From contig JAUCBJ010006710.1 in NCBI GenBank assembly GCA_032718475.1, positions 1 to 64,000 on the forward strand: a DNA stretch of 64,000 bases. The letters run 5' to 3'. Shown here one piece after another: positions 54,561-64,000 of this stretch; the first letter of the stretch is position 1, and every line of letters starts with the position of its first letter. A model generated the notes under the pieces. That model saw nothing but the letters and a program-made list of their open reading frames with translations. It made no database searches and was not told the DNA's origin. This DNA comes from Nemertoderma westbladi (lineage: Eukaryota; Xenacoelomorpha; Nemertodermatida; Nemertodermatidae). The position numbers and the translations under genes are program-made.

Positions 54561-57120
54561 ATGGTGGAGAAACTTTTTCGAAAGAGAAAGGCGGAGTTGG
54601 GAGGAAAGGAGATACTGGTGGATTTCACCGACATCCGGAAGAGAAGATGAGGGGATACTACGAGCGGTTAGAGAGGGGTCACAAAGCGCGAGCGCTGCAG
54701 GACCATTTCAGGGAGGTGCACGAACAGTGGCTGGTCGGGACCTACGGGACATCGTCGCTAGACAACGCAATCTTCGAGCATTTCCACTACGTGGTGAAGG
54801 GAGACGAGGCGAAGTTCGGGATACCGAAGTATCCAAAGGAACCACCGAGAAAGGACTGGAAGAGGCTCGAAGAGTCCGTCAGCAGGGGAGGATACATGGT
54901 CGTAGACGATGAGGGGACCGTGGAGGATGAGGAAGGTTCGAGGAGAGGGTGGGCGGGGTCAGCCAGAACCATGCTCCTACATTTGGCCACGCCAAATGGG
55001 GACATTTTCCTGTTCGACCTGGGAACGTATGGGAAGAAGAACGGGCCGAAGTTGAACCGGTTGCCAAAGTCAGTGCAAACCCTAGTAAGAGAGAAGTCGA
55101 CGATAAAGGTGGGATCGGCGATCCGCGACAATGCGGAGAGGATCATCGGTCCGGAGACCCCCAACCTCCTGGACATGCAGACGGTCTACATGGCTATGAC
55201 AGCGCCAGACGGGTTGGGACTAGTAGAGAACGCAGGCCATTGTGGAGCGGTGGCGATGGGCCAGCTAATAGGGCTTGTCTGTCACAAACCAATGGACTGG
55301 AGTAAATTCAGAGAGGAGTACGGAGTGGAGTTGGCGAACTCGCTGAAGTGGGGAGCGAGACCAGGGAAGCAAGAGGTGTATCAATTCCGGAGCGGAGCGA
55401 TAAAGGTATATCAGAAGCGATATATCCTGCAGGAGGACTGGATAATGATAGGTTTGCTAAACCTATTCATGAGCGTGGTAATCGAGAGAGAACCAACAGC
55501 ATTCCTGCTATCGGGATCACCACCGAACTACAGAGAGCCTTCAAAGTGGCTTTCGAGGGTCTGGTAGACCACCCGGGGCTGAAGGGCGAGTCGGTATACT
55601 ATAACTGCCGATATCTAGTAGACGGGGAGGTGGATACGCCATATCAGAGGTGGGAGCAGCTAGAGGCGGATAGACGAGAGGCGAAGCGATTGGAAGAAAT
55701 CGCTAGGCGAGAAAGGAGGGAGGCGGAAGAAAGGGAGGAGGAAGCTAAAAGAGAGAGCTATGGATTCGAGGAACAGGTGGCCTTAGATGAGCTGCACTGG
55801 ACATCAGGGAGTTCAGGTGAGTCTCTAGGGCGAGAACTGGGGTGGACGGTGGGATCACCGAAACAGTCGACATTGGGATTGCAGACGAAGCCCATACCAG
55901 CGGGCGCCGAGGGCGATTTCACGCAGAGGAGGCCAGGGGAACTTGAAGGATGGAGAGTCACAGGCGAGAGCCAAGGTGGGAAGGGTCATAGTGGATCCAC
56001 CGGGATACCGGGATTGGACCCACTCGCAGAGGAGGACGAGGATGACGACGAGTTCGGAGAGATGCCGCCCATCGGGAGAATCGGCCACTCGGATACGGAC
56101 TGGGTTGGCGGGAGGGTGGTGACGGCCAGCGGGGCGAGGGCCTTCTGGGATAGACCCGGCAAGCGGGCCTGGGTGCATGAGGAGCCGGCGATGGATTTCG
56201 CGGGGAGCACCATCAGGTTGGGCGTGCAACCGGGGCTGGCACCACGGGTAGTATTCGGAGAGACGATGCCCGGGCGGGGCGAGGAGATAGACGTGGACAG
56301 GGACGCTAACGTCCAGAAGTTCGCTTACCAGCGACTCCACAGACCGAGGAGAATGCTTGGGACGAAAGACGACATGGGGCGGGAGGCATTGGTACTCGGC
56401 TGCGATTACTGTGGGAGGCAGACTCACCAGGAAAGGAGCTGATTGTACCGATTCCAGAAAGGGACTAGTTGTCTCTACTGCCGCGAGTCAAGCCACAGGA
56501 TGGGGGCGTGTCCACGGTTGCACAACCGGTGTTCTAAGTGCAACTTCAGGGGGCACTACAGACGCCAGTGCGACTGGATGGACGACGAGGAAAAGTTTAG
56601 GATTTTCGAGGAGTGGGCCGATGTCGGCGCTATGACCCGACAGCAGATGAAGGCCCAGGAATTCCGGTGGGGCTTCTTTAATATCAACCAGGAGGCCCAC
56701 CTGGAAATCATTAAACGGAGACTTCCGTTTACTTATCAGGAGGTGTCAACGGCGGCGTCGTATGCCGGAGTGATAAATACGCAGAGATATCTGGACAGGT
56801 GGACGCCACAGAACCGAGGAGAGTTCAGAGATTTCTTGGCGGAGCATGTGCCGCGGGCTATGAAAGTGATCCTATGGGACGCCACTAGGGGAAAACAACA
56901 GGGCCATTCCGAGGGGCCACCCGAGAATCGATACCGGGAGCTGATAACACCAGCGCCCAAGGAGTCGACAATGGGAATCAGTAGAGAGGTGACGGCGAGG
57001 GTCAGGAATCTGAAAGGGGATAAGAGCAAGGGAGCGGCAGCGACCAGGAAACGACCGAGGGAGGAGGACGACAGAGGGAAGGAGTTGAGATGGTTCCCAA
57101 AGTTGGGTGGAACGAACTAG
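54561..57120 (+). pseudogene. element C third ORF: exonuclease-like plus CCHC knuckles, broken
   Basis: Pieces: 54561-54650 (29 codons, ending as ATGA over the next start), 54647-55567, a frame change around 55480-55560, then 55348-56442 and 56443-57120 in one frame separated by TGA 56440-56442. Exonuclease-like motifs: MVVDDEGTV (Asp and Glu at residues 87 and 89 of the second piece), STIKVGSAIRDNAE (where A and B have Asp one residue later), LLDMQTVYMAM and YILQE. A charged helix (EEIARRERREAEEREEEAK) follows. The knuckles are CDYCGRQTHQERS then TGA, CLYCRESSHRMGAC and CSKCNFRGHYRRQC. Then comes the conserved module (FRWGFFNINQEAHL, LPFTYQEVSTAASYAG). The TGA falls where A and B have a knuckle-1 Cys. 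Confidence 0.75.
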
Positions 57121-57749
57121 AACTTAGGTGTGGAGATGCCTGGAAGGCACCACATGTGAAGTAATACGAACTCCTAAGTGCAAATTTAATTAAAAGTGCA
57201 ATTAGTATGTACGTATGTAGTAATCATTAGTATATAGTCACATAGCAAATACAATCAAAGTAAGTACTATAGTCATATAACCTTTTCCAATTAGCTACTG
57301 GGACTGGGGACCAATTGACTATGACAGGACGGGGCATTGGACGACTTCACACTTCTTGACTGCGACGGCACAGGAGGGGAGGGTGAGGCTCGTCAGGAGT
57401 GAGTGGGCTAGTTAGAGGTTGAGTATAGAACGGTATAGAAGGCGAGTGCAATTCAAGTGTGGGGGGGGGAGGAGTAAGAGGTAGAGTGAGGGACAAGGGG
57501 GTCCGAGAGTTAGAGTGGAGGGAAAGTTAGAGTCAGTTAGAGCGGAGTTAGAGTGGAGAGAGTAGTGGTGAGGTAAAATTGTGTGAGAAATCCACAATCG
57601 TCTCGACACGGGACGCCAGATGTCTTGGTGCAAGGTAGACGAAGTTGCACCAAGAGAGGGTAGCAATATCATGCCCATAGGGTGCGGCCTGGAAAGCCAG
57701 CTCCGAGAAAGAGAACTCCACCTCACACCCGATAGTAGATCGGGATCCA
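57121..57749 (+). other. element C 3' non-coding region
   Basis: Strongly purine-rich on the plus strand at 57410-57560 (many GGAGAG/GAGTTAGAG words) with no ORF of note. Confidence 0.5.
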
Positions 57750-57833
57750 GCGGAATTGAAGCGCACTCGTGGGTGATGCTATCTTCTCACCGGGAAGATA
57801 GCATGGGGGGAGTGTGAGCGGATTCAATTCCGC
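57750..57833. promoter_or_regulatory. polypurine tract in nested inverted repeats at LTR edge
   Basis: The polypurine tract GGGGGGAG (57805-57812) abuts LTR start TGTGAGCGG (57813). Immediately upstream is an 11-bp perfect stem (ATGCTATCTTC 57776-57786 / GAAGATAGCAT 57794-57804). A second 11-bp pair, GCGGAATTGAA (57750-57760) and TTCAATTCCGC (57823-57833), encloses the whole region. Confidence 0.75.
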
Positions 57834-58394
57834 CCACCACCCCATAAAGTTGGGAAGTGGCACCTTTTAGCAATATTGGGGATACGAGGTTAATCCCCAA
57901 TTAACCTCGTATCACACACCCAATAAACGGGGACAACAAACCCCGAAGGGCCACACACAAAGGGAGGTCAGAGGTTAAACCGCCGGGAGGGGAAAGTAAC
58001 AGCAGTGGGGGGGGAAACACTCCCACAGAGGTGGAGGCGAGAATTAGGTTATTAGCCAATCAGAGCCAGGAAACGCATCCGCTAGGTACAATGGCCATAA
58101 GTAATGTAGCTAACCAATATATATTACCGGTCAGTGCCCATCACAATTTCAGTTATCTCAGTTATTCAGGGCAGTACGGTGACACTTTATACCGTCACCG
58201 CCGTCACCAATTATTATCTATATTACCGGTCAGACACTGTGCTATCTGTTATCTGCTATCATTGTATACTATAACCATTACTGTCAGAGTTTATCAATAA
58301 TATCGGAACAACAAACTCTTTCTTTTCCATCACACGGTGCGGCCTAATGCGTAAATAAACCAAAACCCGGTCGGGATCCTCTGATCCCGTCACA
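57813..58394 (+). repeat. element C 3' LTR (582 bp)
   Basis: Termini TGTGA...TCACA are perfect inverted 5-mers, directly after a polypurine tract. There is only one copy in the window, so the right boundary rests on the termini alone. Confidence 0.7.
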
Positions 58395-59220
58395 CCATAA
58401 CTATCCAACCCTTTCTTTGCTCCCCCTTTGTGTATGAACTACTGCTTTGTATAAATTGTGGTGACACTGTTTGAAATAGTATCACAAGGCCATTTGACAA
58501 GGCCACGGAAATTTGATTTTTCACTTGTTCCAATTTCGGCACTAAGCGCAGCTGCAAACAAAATTCTAACTAAAGACGGGTGAATGACAATGCTGCCATA
58601 ACCATAGAAATTATTTGAAATATAATTATAAATCAAATATTTGGTGAGGCTTCCAAGTTAAACCCCAAAACAATTATTTCGTTACATATAGTAAACAACA
58701 TTGCATGTTCTTCTTCCTCTCATAATAAAATATAATAATGAAATATATCTGATTGCTGTAACATTTCACAACCAAAATGTTTCAGTGTGATAAGTGTACC
58801 ACACGCCCGCCAAAACAGCCGCAAACGCATAGCCAACAAATTTAACAAAAGGTTACATGCATGTTGGGTTTATGACGAGTGAAAATTGATCGCGTGTAAT
58901 ATAAACTAAATTGTAAGCCCGGCTATACTCCACTTCATTACCCAATGGAAATGTTGTTGTTATAATCTAATATTGGGGTGGCTTTCACTCGTTCCAATTT
59001 CGGCACTAAGCAGCTAGGCCTACTGTCAGACATTTGGACCTGTACCATGCATATTAACGAAAGTTTATGGTATCAAATTATAATTTCAATTGTTTCAGGT
59101 TCGACTTTAGATCTACTTTGTCAGAATATCTGTACATTAACGAAAATGTACAGTGTTAATAATGTTTACTGGGCAGTGTTAATAATTTACTGGGCAGCCG
59201 CCCGGTAATGTTGATACCTA
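58395..59220. other. AT-rich spacer
   Basis: No gene. The word GTTCCAATTTCGGCACTAAG occurs at 58528 and 58994, suggesting remnants of a repeat family. Confidence 0.45.
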
Positions 59221-59875
59221 CTACTACTACTAGGATCGGCATGCTGCATTGCAGCTGCATTTTTAAGAATGTTGTGCCGGCTTATCGGCAAAATTGCACC
59301 GCCACAACTCCCTATCACCCGTGACATTTGCTAGATCATCCGCATCTTCAAGGCTAGTGTCCTTTAAGATGCGTCTCAAGAAAGTCATGGGCTGTCCACC
59401 ATGCTTATTCACTCCATGAGGCTGCCAAAGTACAAGATTATGCACTGGCTGGTCCTCACGGCGAAAACAATGTCCTGCAAAGCGGAGGCGATTTTGTTCT
59501 AGTGTCAAGCTTGGGGGAACCAATGAAACACCTCCAATGTTATATAGTGTCTGGTTGGAGATGTGTGCATTGTACTTGACACAATGAACCCGGCGTAGCA
59601 TTCTTGCGAATGTGCCATCCAGAGATTTGGTGTCCTCAGCAGTTATAGCCCAGCATGGACTCCCATAGAGGAGTACTGGAACTACTGCTGCTTTAAATAA
59701 TCGGACATTAAGTGTCCGATTAATTCTCGGTGACTTCCAAATCCTGGAAAGCATATTCAAGGCTGCCCATGCATTTCCCTTACGTATTCGAAGGTCCTCA
59801 CCTGACTTCCGGATCCATGATCCCAGGTAACAGAAGTCATCCACATGCTCAAGCATACCATCTTTTGGTAACCGC
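59221..59875 (-). pseudogene. RTE-like LINE 3' fragment, minus strand
   Basis: The best-preserved copy of this family. From about 59867 on the minus strand it reads KDGMLEHVDDFCYLGSWI, AALNMLSRIWKS, GSPCWAITAEDTKSL, RLRFAGHCFRREDQPVH and MTFLRRILKDTSLEDADDL. It ends at the ...GCATGCCGATCC(TAG)n terminus near 59218-59240. It is 5'-truncated; the upstream codons of the open frame are not LINE sequence. Confidence 0.8.
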
Positions 59876-60566
59876 TTAGTTATTTTACACCATCTGGAGA
59901 TACATGGCAACACGGGACTTCTGAGTTTGGGGTTCGTGTGGGTCTGCGGGTTCGGTTTGCAATCAGCGAAGGGCCTGAATCTTTGGACGCGGACGTGGAA
60001 TCTCACAGCAAACAAGGTTAGTTGTTCTGTTGGCACCAGTGTGTTTGTGGAAGCAGTAAAAAATTATCGGTTGTTTAACTGCGAAGCTGAACTCAATTTA
60101 TTAGTTAGGATATTTAGGTTTAGCCGGCCATGGTTTTTTGAATCGCTCAAGTTAGAGAGAGAGTTAGAGAGAGTCGCAACCCGAAGATGTAGCCACGCGC
60201 TAGTGGATACATATAATATTTGAAATTAAAAATTACGTTGATTAGAGCTATATATATATAAAATTAGAAATATTCGGGTAGCAAGTATATTTTGAATATT
60301 TTGTATTAGATTCAGAGTTATTTTGTGCTATACCGGTATTTAATACTATATAGTAGCTATATAATAATATTTTTGTTTAAATATTGTGCTAGTATTTGCT
60401 ATAACTATATACCCCATTAAATTCACAATATTGCATTGCGAATTTATTTTGACATTTTGGACCAACTGATTATTTGACAAATAATTTGACCGTATTTCGG
60501 TTAAATTATAATCATATCTCAAACTTTTGCGAGATATTTTTCCGGAAGGCAAACATTATTTAGACT
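59876..60566 (+). other. leader region of element D
   Basis: Non-coding DNA between a LINE fragment and gag of element D. It may include a 5' LTR or its end, but no second copy exists in the window to define it. A GTTAGAGAGAGA tract lies at 60150-60170. Confidence 0.35.
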
Positions 60567-62843
60567 ATGAGTGTCTCAGACAAAGAGGCACTAGAGGACA
60601 GCTACGAGACGGCGGCTGGACCGCCGACTGACGATAGCGTCAATATTACTGTTGACGACAATGCCGACTATGACGACGCAGCGAGCGACGCTGACGTAAG
60701 TGAACAGGAGGACGAGACAGTGACTAGTGAGGAAGAACAACAACCTCAAGTAATAGTATTAGGATCCCCTACCGCTACTGTAAGGAAGGACTGCACAGCA
60801 GCCCGGACAGAGGTGAGTGATAGAGAGGATAGTGTAGCAGAAGCGAGAGCCCGGAGCCCGGTTTCCAGACCTGTGGGTATGGTAAGTGCCGTGGTCCCGA
60901 CGGCTGTAAGGAGTACCCGTAGTTCCCGAAATAATCCTTCAAGTCCACCGAGTGTAAGTCAGGTAAGTGATAGAGAACTTGATATCGCGATAAAGAAGAA
61001 ACTTCGCGCGCATGCCGGACATATAACCCGGACGGAGGACAAGGTAAGAAAAATGTTGGCCGACTCAGCCAACATCGGGAGGGTAGAGTTAGCAGAGATT
61101 AGAAGAGGATATAACTCAGCGTTATTCAAGCAGACGGAGGAGCTTGCAGTCCTAGCGAAGAAGGCAGTAGAGTCTCAGTCGAGCGACGTGGCGACGAGGA
61201 TTTACGACAGGGTTTTAGCAGCCTTGTTGGAGCACCGCGAGTTATCGGAGCGATTCCGACGAGTTAGGACAGAGAACTGGCTGCTATGGGCATCACAAGC
61301 GCAGGCGACTCAGGTGAGTGACGCAGAGTTGAGAGACTTAGTGGAGCGAGAAGAGACGCAGGATAAAGAGGAGCGCCGGTATCAGAGGGAAGTTACTAGC
61401 TGGCTGATGCAGAATGGAGTGGTGGTACCAGGTCAGGTGCTACCGACGACGGAGAACATCCAACAGAGGACGTTGACTCCACCCGACGATGCATCTAGAG
61501 ACAGCGGCGATTCCCAGGTTAGTCACGCGCGAGGTAAGGTAATATGTGCTAGATCCCTTGTTTCTCACAACTCGGCGGAGGAGAGAAGACGCCGACTAGA
61601 CGAACAGCAGGCGGAAGTTTTGCGTGCACAGGAAGCACGGAAGGAAGCCGAGCGGGAACGGGAGCGCACACGTAAGTTGGACGCAGAGTTACGAGAGTTG
61701 GAAGAGATAAGTAAGCGCGAGCGAGCGGAACGCGAGCAAAGGGAACGCGAACTCCAAGCCGAGCGCGAGCGCGAGGAACTCGAACGCGAACAGAGAGAAC
61801 GCGAACTCCAACTTGAATGCGAGCGGGAAGCGAAGAAACGTGAACTCCAACTCGAACGCGAACAGAGAGAACGCGAACTCCAACTCGAACGCGAACAGGA
61901 AGCGAAGAAACGCGAACTCCAAGCCGAACGCGAGCGCAAGAAACTCGATCGTGAACAGAAGGAGCGCGAGCTTCAACTCGAACGCGGACGCAAGGAACGC
62001 GAACTCGAGATCGAGAAAAGAAGACGCGCATTGTATGAAGAAAGGTCGCGAGTAGAAGAAGAGAGCGCAGCGAGACGAGCGAGGGAAGAAGAAGAGCGTA
62101 AACTGGCGCAGTTGGAAAGTGCGAGATTAAGTTTAGAGAGCGAAGAACGGACTAGGAAGGCGAACGAAATCGCCGAGAAGGGGATGCGAATGCTCGAAGA
62201 ATGTGGGGCGAGTGTGGGGACGGAGTTGCGAGAACTGTTCGCACTGCAGAAGGCCGAACAGGAAGCGAGAACTCCGACTATACGCGAGTCAACGACGACC
62301 AGAATTCCTATACTCGGTCCAGTTATTACGAGTACACGGATCGCTAAACCATTCTCTACATATCGCACGCCAGTTGGTATTAGTGCTTCACCCATCGCTC
62401 AGGATCTACGTCATCGGAACACCGCACCACTATATATCGAACGCGAGAACGGAGAATTTAGAGAAGAAACTCCGACGGAACGAGTACTTGGCGAACCGAA
62501 CCCGCGGGTTTGGAATACGCGGACGGAGCGCCGACCCAGTTCGACGGAGAACTTCCGGGTTAAACCGGAAGAGGGATCATATGAGAGACAGCGGATTACT
62601 CAGATAGAGCCGACTATACAACAGAACCCTAGCCAGGAATTTATTACGAGGGATGAGTTAAGTGCTAGTTTAGCGCAAGCTATATCGCCGCACATCCAAC
62701 CTATAACGGACATGCTTAGCAACCTACGGTTAAAGGAAGCAGCCCAGGTAAGAAGTAATTCTAATCCCAGCAGGCCTGAGTTAGATAAAGTCCAGCCTAG
62801 TCAACGAGTACGCATATCGGAGGAGACTGACTATACCACATAG
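60567..62843 (+). CDS. element D Gag, N-terminal part (758 aa)
   Basis: The acidic N-terminus (residues 1-60) is followed by a helical region (~150-300). Residues ~335-540 are a very long charged helix made of repeats such as ERELQLEREQEAKKRELQ. Then comes a Pro/Arg-rich segment and a helix (LAQAISPHIQPITDMLSNL) like that before the core in other BEL Gags. The frame ends at TAG 62841-62843, but the next part of Gag is open in another frame from before 62840. The sense strand is unusually rich in consensus 5' splice-site words, usually encoding Val-Ser or Val-Arg after Gln/Glu. Confidence 0.8.
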   Translation: MSVSDKEALEDSYETAAGPPTDDSVNITVDDNADYDDAASDADVSEQEDETVTSEEEQQPQVIVLGSPTATVRKDCTAARTEVSDREDSVAEARARSPVSRPVGMVSAVVPTAVRSTRSSRNNPSSPPSVSQVSDRELDIAIKKKLRAHAGHITRTEDKVRKMLADSANIGRVELAEIRRGYNSALFKQTEELAVLAKKAVESQSSDVATRIYDRVLAALLEHRELSERFRRVRTENWLLWASQAQATQVSDAELRDLVEREETQDKEERRYQREVTSWLMQNGVVVPGQVLPTTENIQQRTLTPPDDASRDSGDSQVSHARGKVICARSLVSHNSAEERRRRLDEQQAEVLRAQEARKEAERERERTRKLDAELRELEEISKRERAEREQRERELQAEREREELEREQRERELQLECEREAKKRELQLEREQRERELQLEREQEAKKRELQAERERKKLDREQKERELQLERGRKERELEIEKRRRALYEERSRVEEESAARRAREEEERKLAQLESARLSLESEERTRKANEIAEKGMRMLEECGASVGTELRELFALQKAEQEARTPTIRESTTTRIPILGPVITSTRIAKPFSTYRTPVGISASPIAQDLRHRNTAPLYIERENGEFREETPTERVLGEPNPRVWNTRTERRPSSTENFRVKPEEGSYERQRITQIEPTIQQNPSQEFITRDELSASLAQAISPHIQPITDMLSNLRLKEAAQVRSNSNPSRPELDKVQPSQRVRISEETDYTT

Positions 62844-64000
62844 ACCTCAGGTAAGGACGCCTGTCCCGAATATCCATAATCCCAATTTCGAAAATTCGGC
62901 GGAAAGATTTATTCAGGATGCTTGGGTCAGGGCCTCGGCGCGCAAACCATCGCGAGCGCTAAGGACTGACACCGAGTCAAGCGATGAAGAGGAAGAAATG
63001 AGACGTCAGAAGTCCCGAAACTATAAGGAAAGAAGGACCGACGCGGAGCAGGTAAGTTGGAACCACCGGGAAAGGACCAGACTTAACAACCCTGCGGAGC
63101 TAAACCATTTGTTAACCCGGAACGACGCAACCCTTAGGGACATAGGTAAGTTTGCTGCTAGGCAAGGACTGCCGACGCAACAACCCCAGAAGTTTATGGG
63201 CAACCACAAGCACTGGAGGACCTTTAAAACCTATGTCGACGAGCAGCTGACCAACAGCACCTTTACTCCCAACGAGAAGTTCAACTATTTGCTTCAGATG
63301 CTCCATCGAGAACCTAGAGCCATTGCTGATAATTTCGTCGGCAACGAAAGAGCATTCGAGTTAGCAATGAAGACGCTTAGCGACATCTACGGGAATAAAA
63401 CCAAGATGGCGCAGTCGATAGTAGAAGACTTGGGTAAGGGCGGAAGGATTACAACTCCGTTAGAGCTGTTGAATTTAGCGAACGCTATTTCGAACGCATT
63501 GGACATCTTGAGGACGGTGAATCTACCTCATCATGGTGATCACGCCGAAGTTTTAAAGAGCGTAATAAGACGTCTAAACATGCGTTACCGACAGAAATGG
63601 CGCAAATTAGAGAATAAGTTGGAGGGCCAAGGTAAAGTATTGACACTTCAGCATATTCATGACATGATAGCCACAGACGCAGTAGCAGAGATGAAATCAA
63701 ACTTCTCAGAAGAGAATATGAGGGAGTCTAAACCTGTTACCGGTAAGTCTATGGTAAGTTTTGACGATGACAGGACCACTGTGACATTTAACTCAGTAGA
63801 CAGATATAATTCGAGTACCCCAGCCTTTAGATCAGACTCGCGAGTATGGTCAGGTGAGCGGTTAGATAGACCTAGGTTAAAGCAACAGGAGTTGCTGGAT
63901 GGATTTGTAGGTTGCCAATACTGTTTACTAAAGGAGGTAAGATCTGACGACCATAAGTTAGATAGTTGCAGACGGTTCAAAGAATTAAATTCGGAACAGA
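62840..64000 (+). pseudogene. element D Gag, C-terminal part (frame-shifted, runs off window)
   Basis: Continues Gag in a different frame and stays open to the window end. It contains the BEL gag core (PQKFMGNHKHWRTFKTYVDE, YGNKTKMAQSIVEDLGKG, LNMRYRQKWRKL). It then starts a zinc knuckle, CQYCLLKEVRSDDHKLDSC (63915-63971). A single indel around 62800-62840 would explain the break. A spliced or programmed-frameshift arrangement is an alternative, since CAGGTAAGG sits at 62849. Confidence 0.7.

Larger units (their letters stand above)
54018..58394 (+). mobile_element. element C: 5'-truncated BEL/Pao relative
   Basis: Begins within pol, lacks integrase, and has a damaged third ORF, a polypurine tract and a 582-bp LTR. 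It is more GC-rich in its coding part than A and belongs to a different lineage. The 5' LTR, gag and most of pol are absent. Confidence 0.75.

Noticed and set aside
54538-54912. 124-aa frame starting at a GTG
   Set aside because: Overlaps the exonuclease-like frame in another phase and has low-complexity Arg/Glu/Gly content; the 54561 and 54647 frames fit the family better.
28191-56442. Alternative genetic code with TGA as a sense codon
   Set aside because: Many other frames end normally at TGA, and the in-frame TGAs occur in elements that also have frameshifts and deletions.
61549-62395. Minus-strand frames of 95-160 aa opposite element D gag
   Set aside because: Same cause: repeat-driven antisense openness of the charged-helix region.

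Overview
The window is nuclear DNA of a metazoan, most likely a marine invertebrate; the sequence does not settle the species. It uses the standard code and is AT-rich outside mobile elements. Almost all of it is transposable elements of several ages, many nested. The only host coding signals I can support are two putative internal exons (2201-2394 and 7891-8042) with compatible phases and good splice sites. The 5.5-kb intron between them is packed with LINE debris. I see no rRNA, tRNA or CRISPR array.

Layout. 1-14 kb: broken LINEs. These are RTE-like fragments with (TAG)n ends, a minus-strand APE-type LINE with ORF1, a 3' LINE fragment between ~200-bp direct repeats, and a full-length but decayed LINE at 8914-12946 with a 16-bp target-site duplication (TSD). 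14-19.4 kb: AT-rich spacer, an 891-bp foldback element, a second inverted repeat and a 21-bp minisatellite. 19.5-20.3 kb: the 5' part of a LINE whose ORF carries a 2A ribosome-skipping motif and a PHD finger.

20.3-58.4 kb is the core: BEL/Pao-type LTR retrotransposons. Element A (plus strand; gag 23404, pol to 45290, third ORF 46920-52730) is interrupted twice. Element B (minus strand, 29810-43949, 1620-bp LTRs, TSD TCTAG) sits inside A's pol. A 1553-bp piggyBac-like MITE (49883-51435, TSD TTAA) sits inside A's third ORF. In both cases the two halves of the ORF lie in the same frame. Element C (54018-58394) is a 5'-truncated relative with a 582-bp LTR. Element D begins near 60 kb, and its gag runs off the window end.

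The most interesting feature is a third ORF lying 3' of pol, where an env gene would sit, in A, B and C. The three are strongly diverged but share one architecture: a DnaQ/WRN-like 3'-5' exonuclease-type domain with altered active-site residues, then three CCHC zinc knuckles, then a conserved C-terminal module. I know of no described retrotransposon gene of this type. Other unusual signals are a repeated GAAA-loop hairpin in element B's LTRs, gag and third ORF, and a marked excess of consensus 5' splice-site sequences in element D gag. In addition, the 1172-bp repeats flanking A are far more alike than the LTRs of the element nested inside A, which conflicts with the nesting order.
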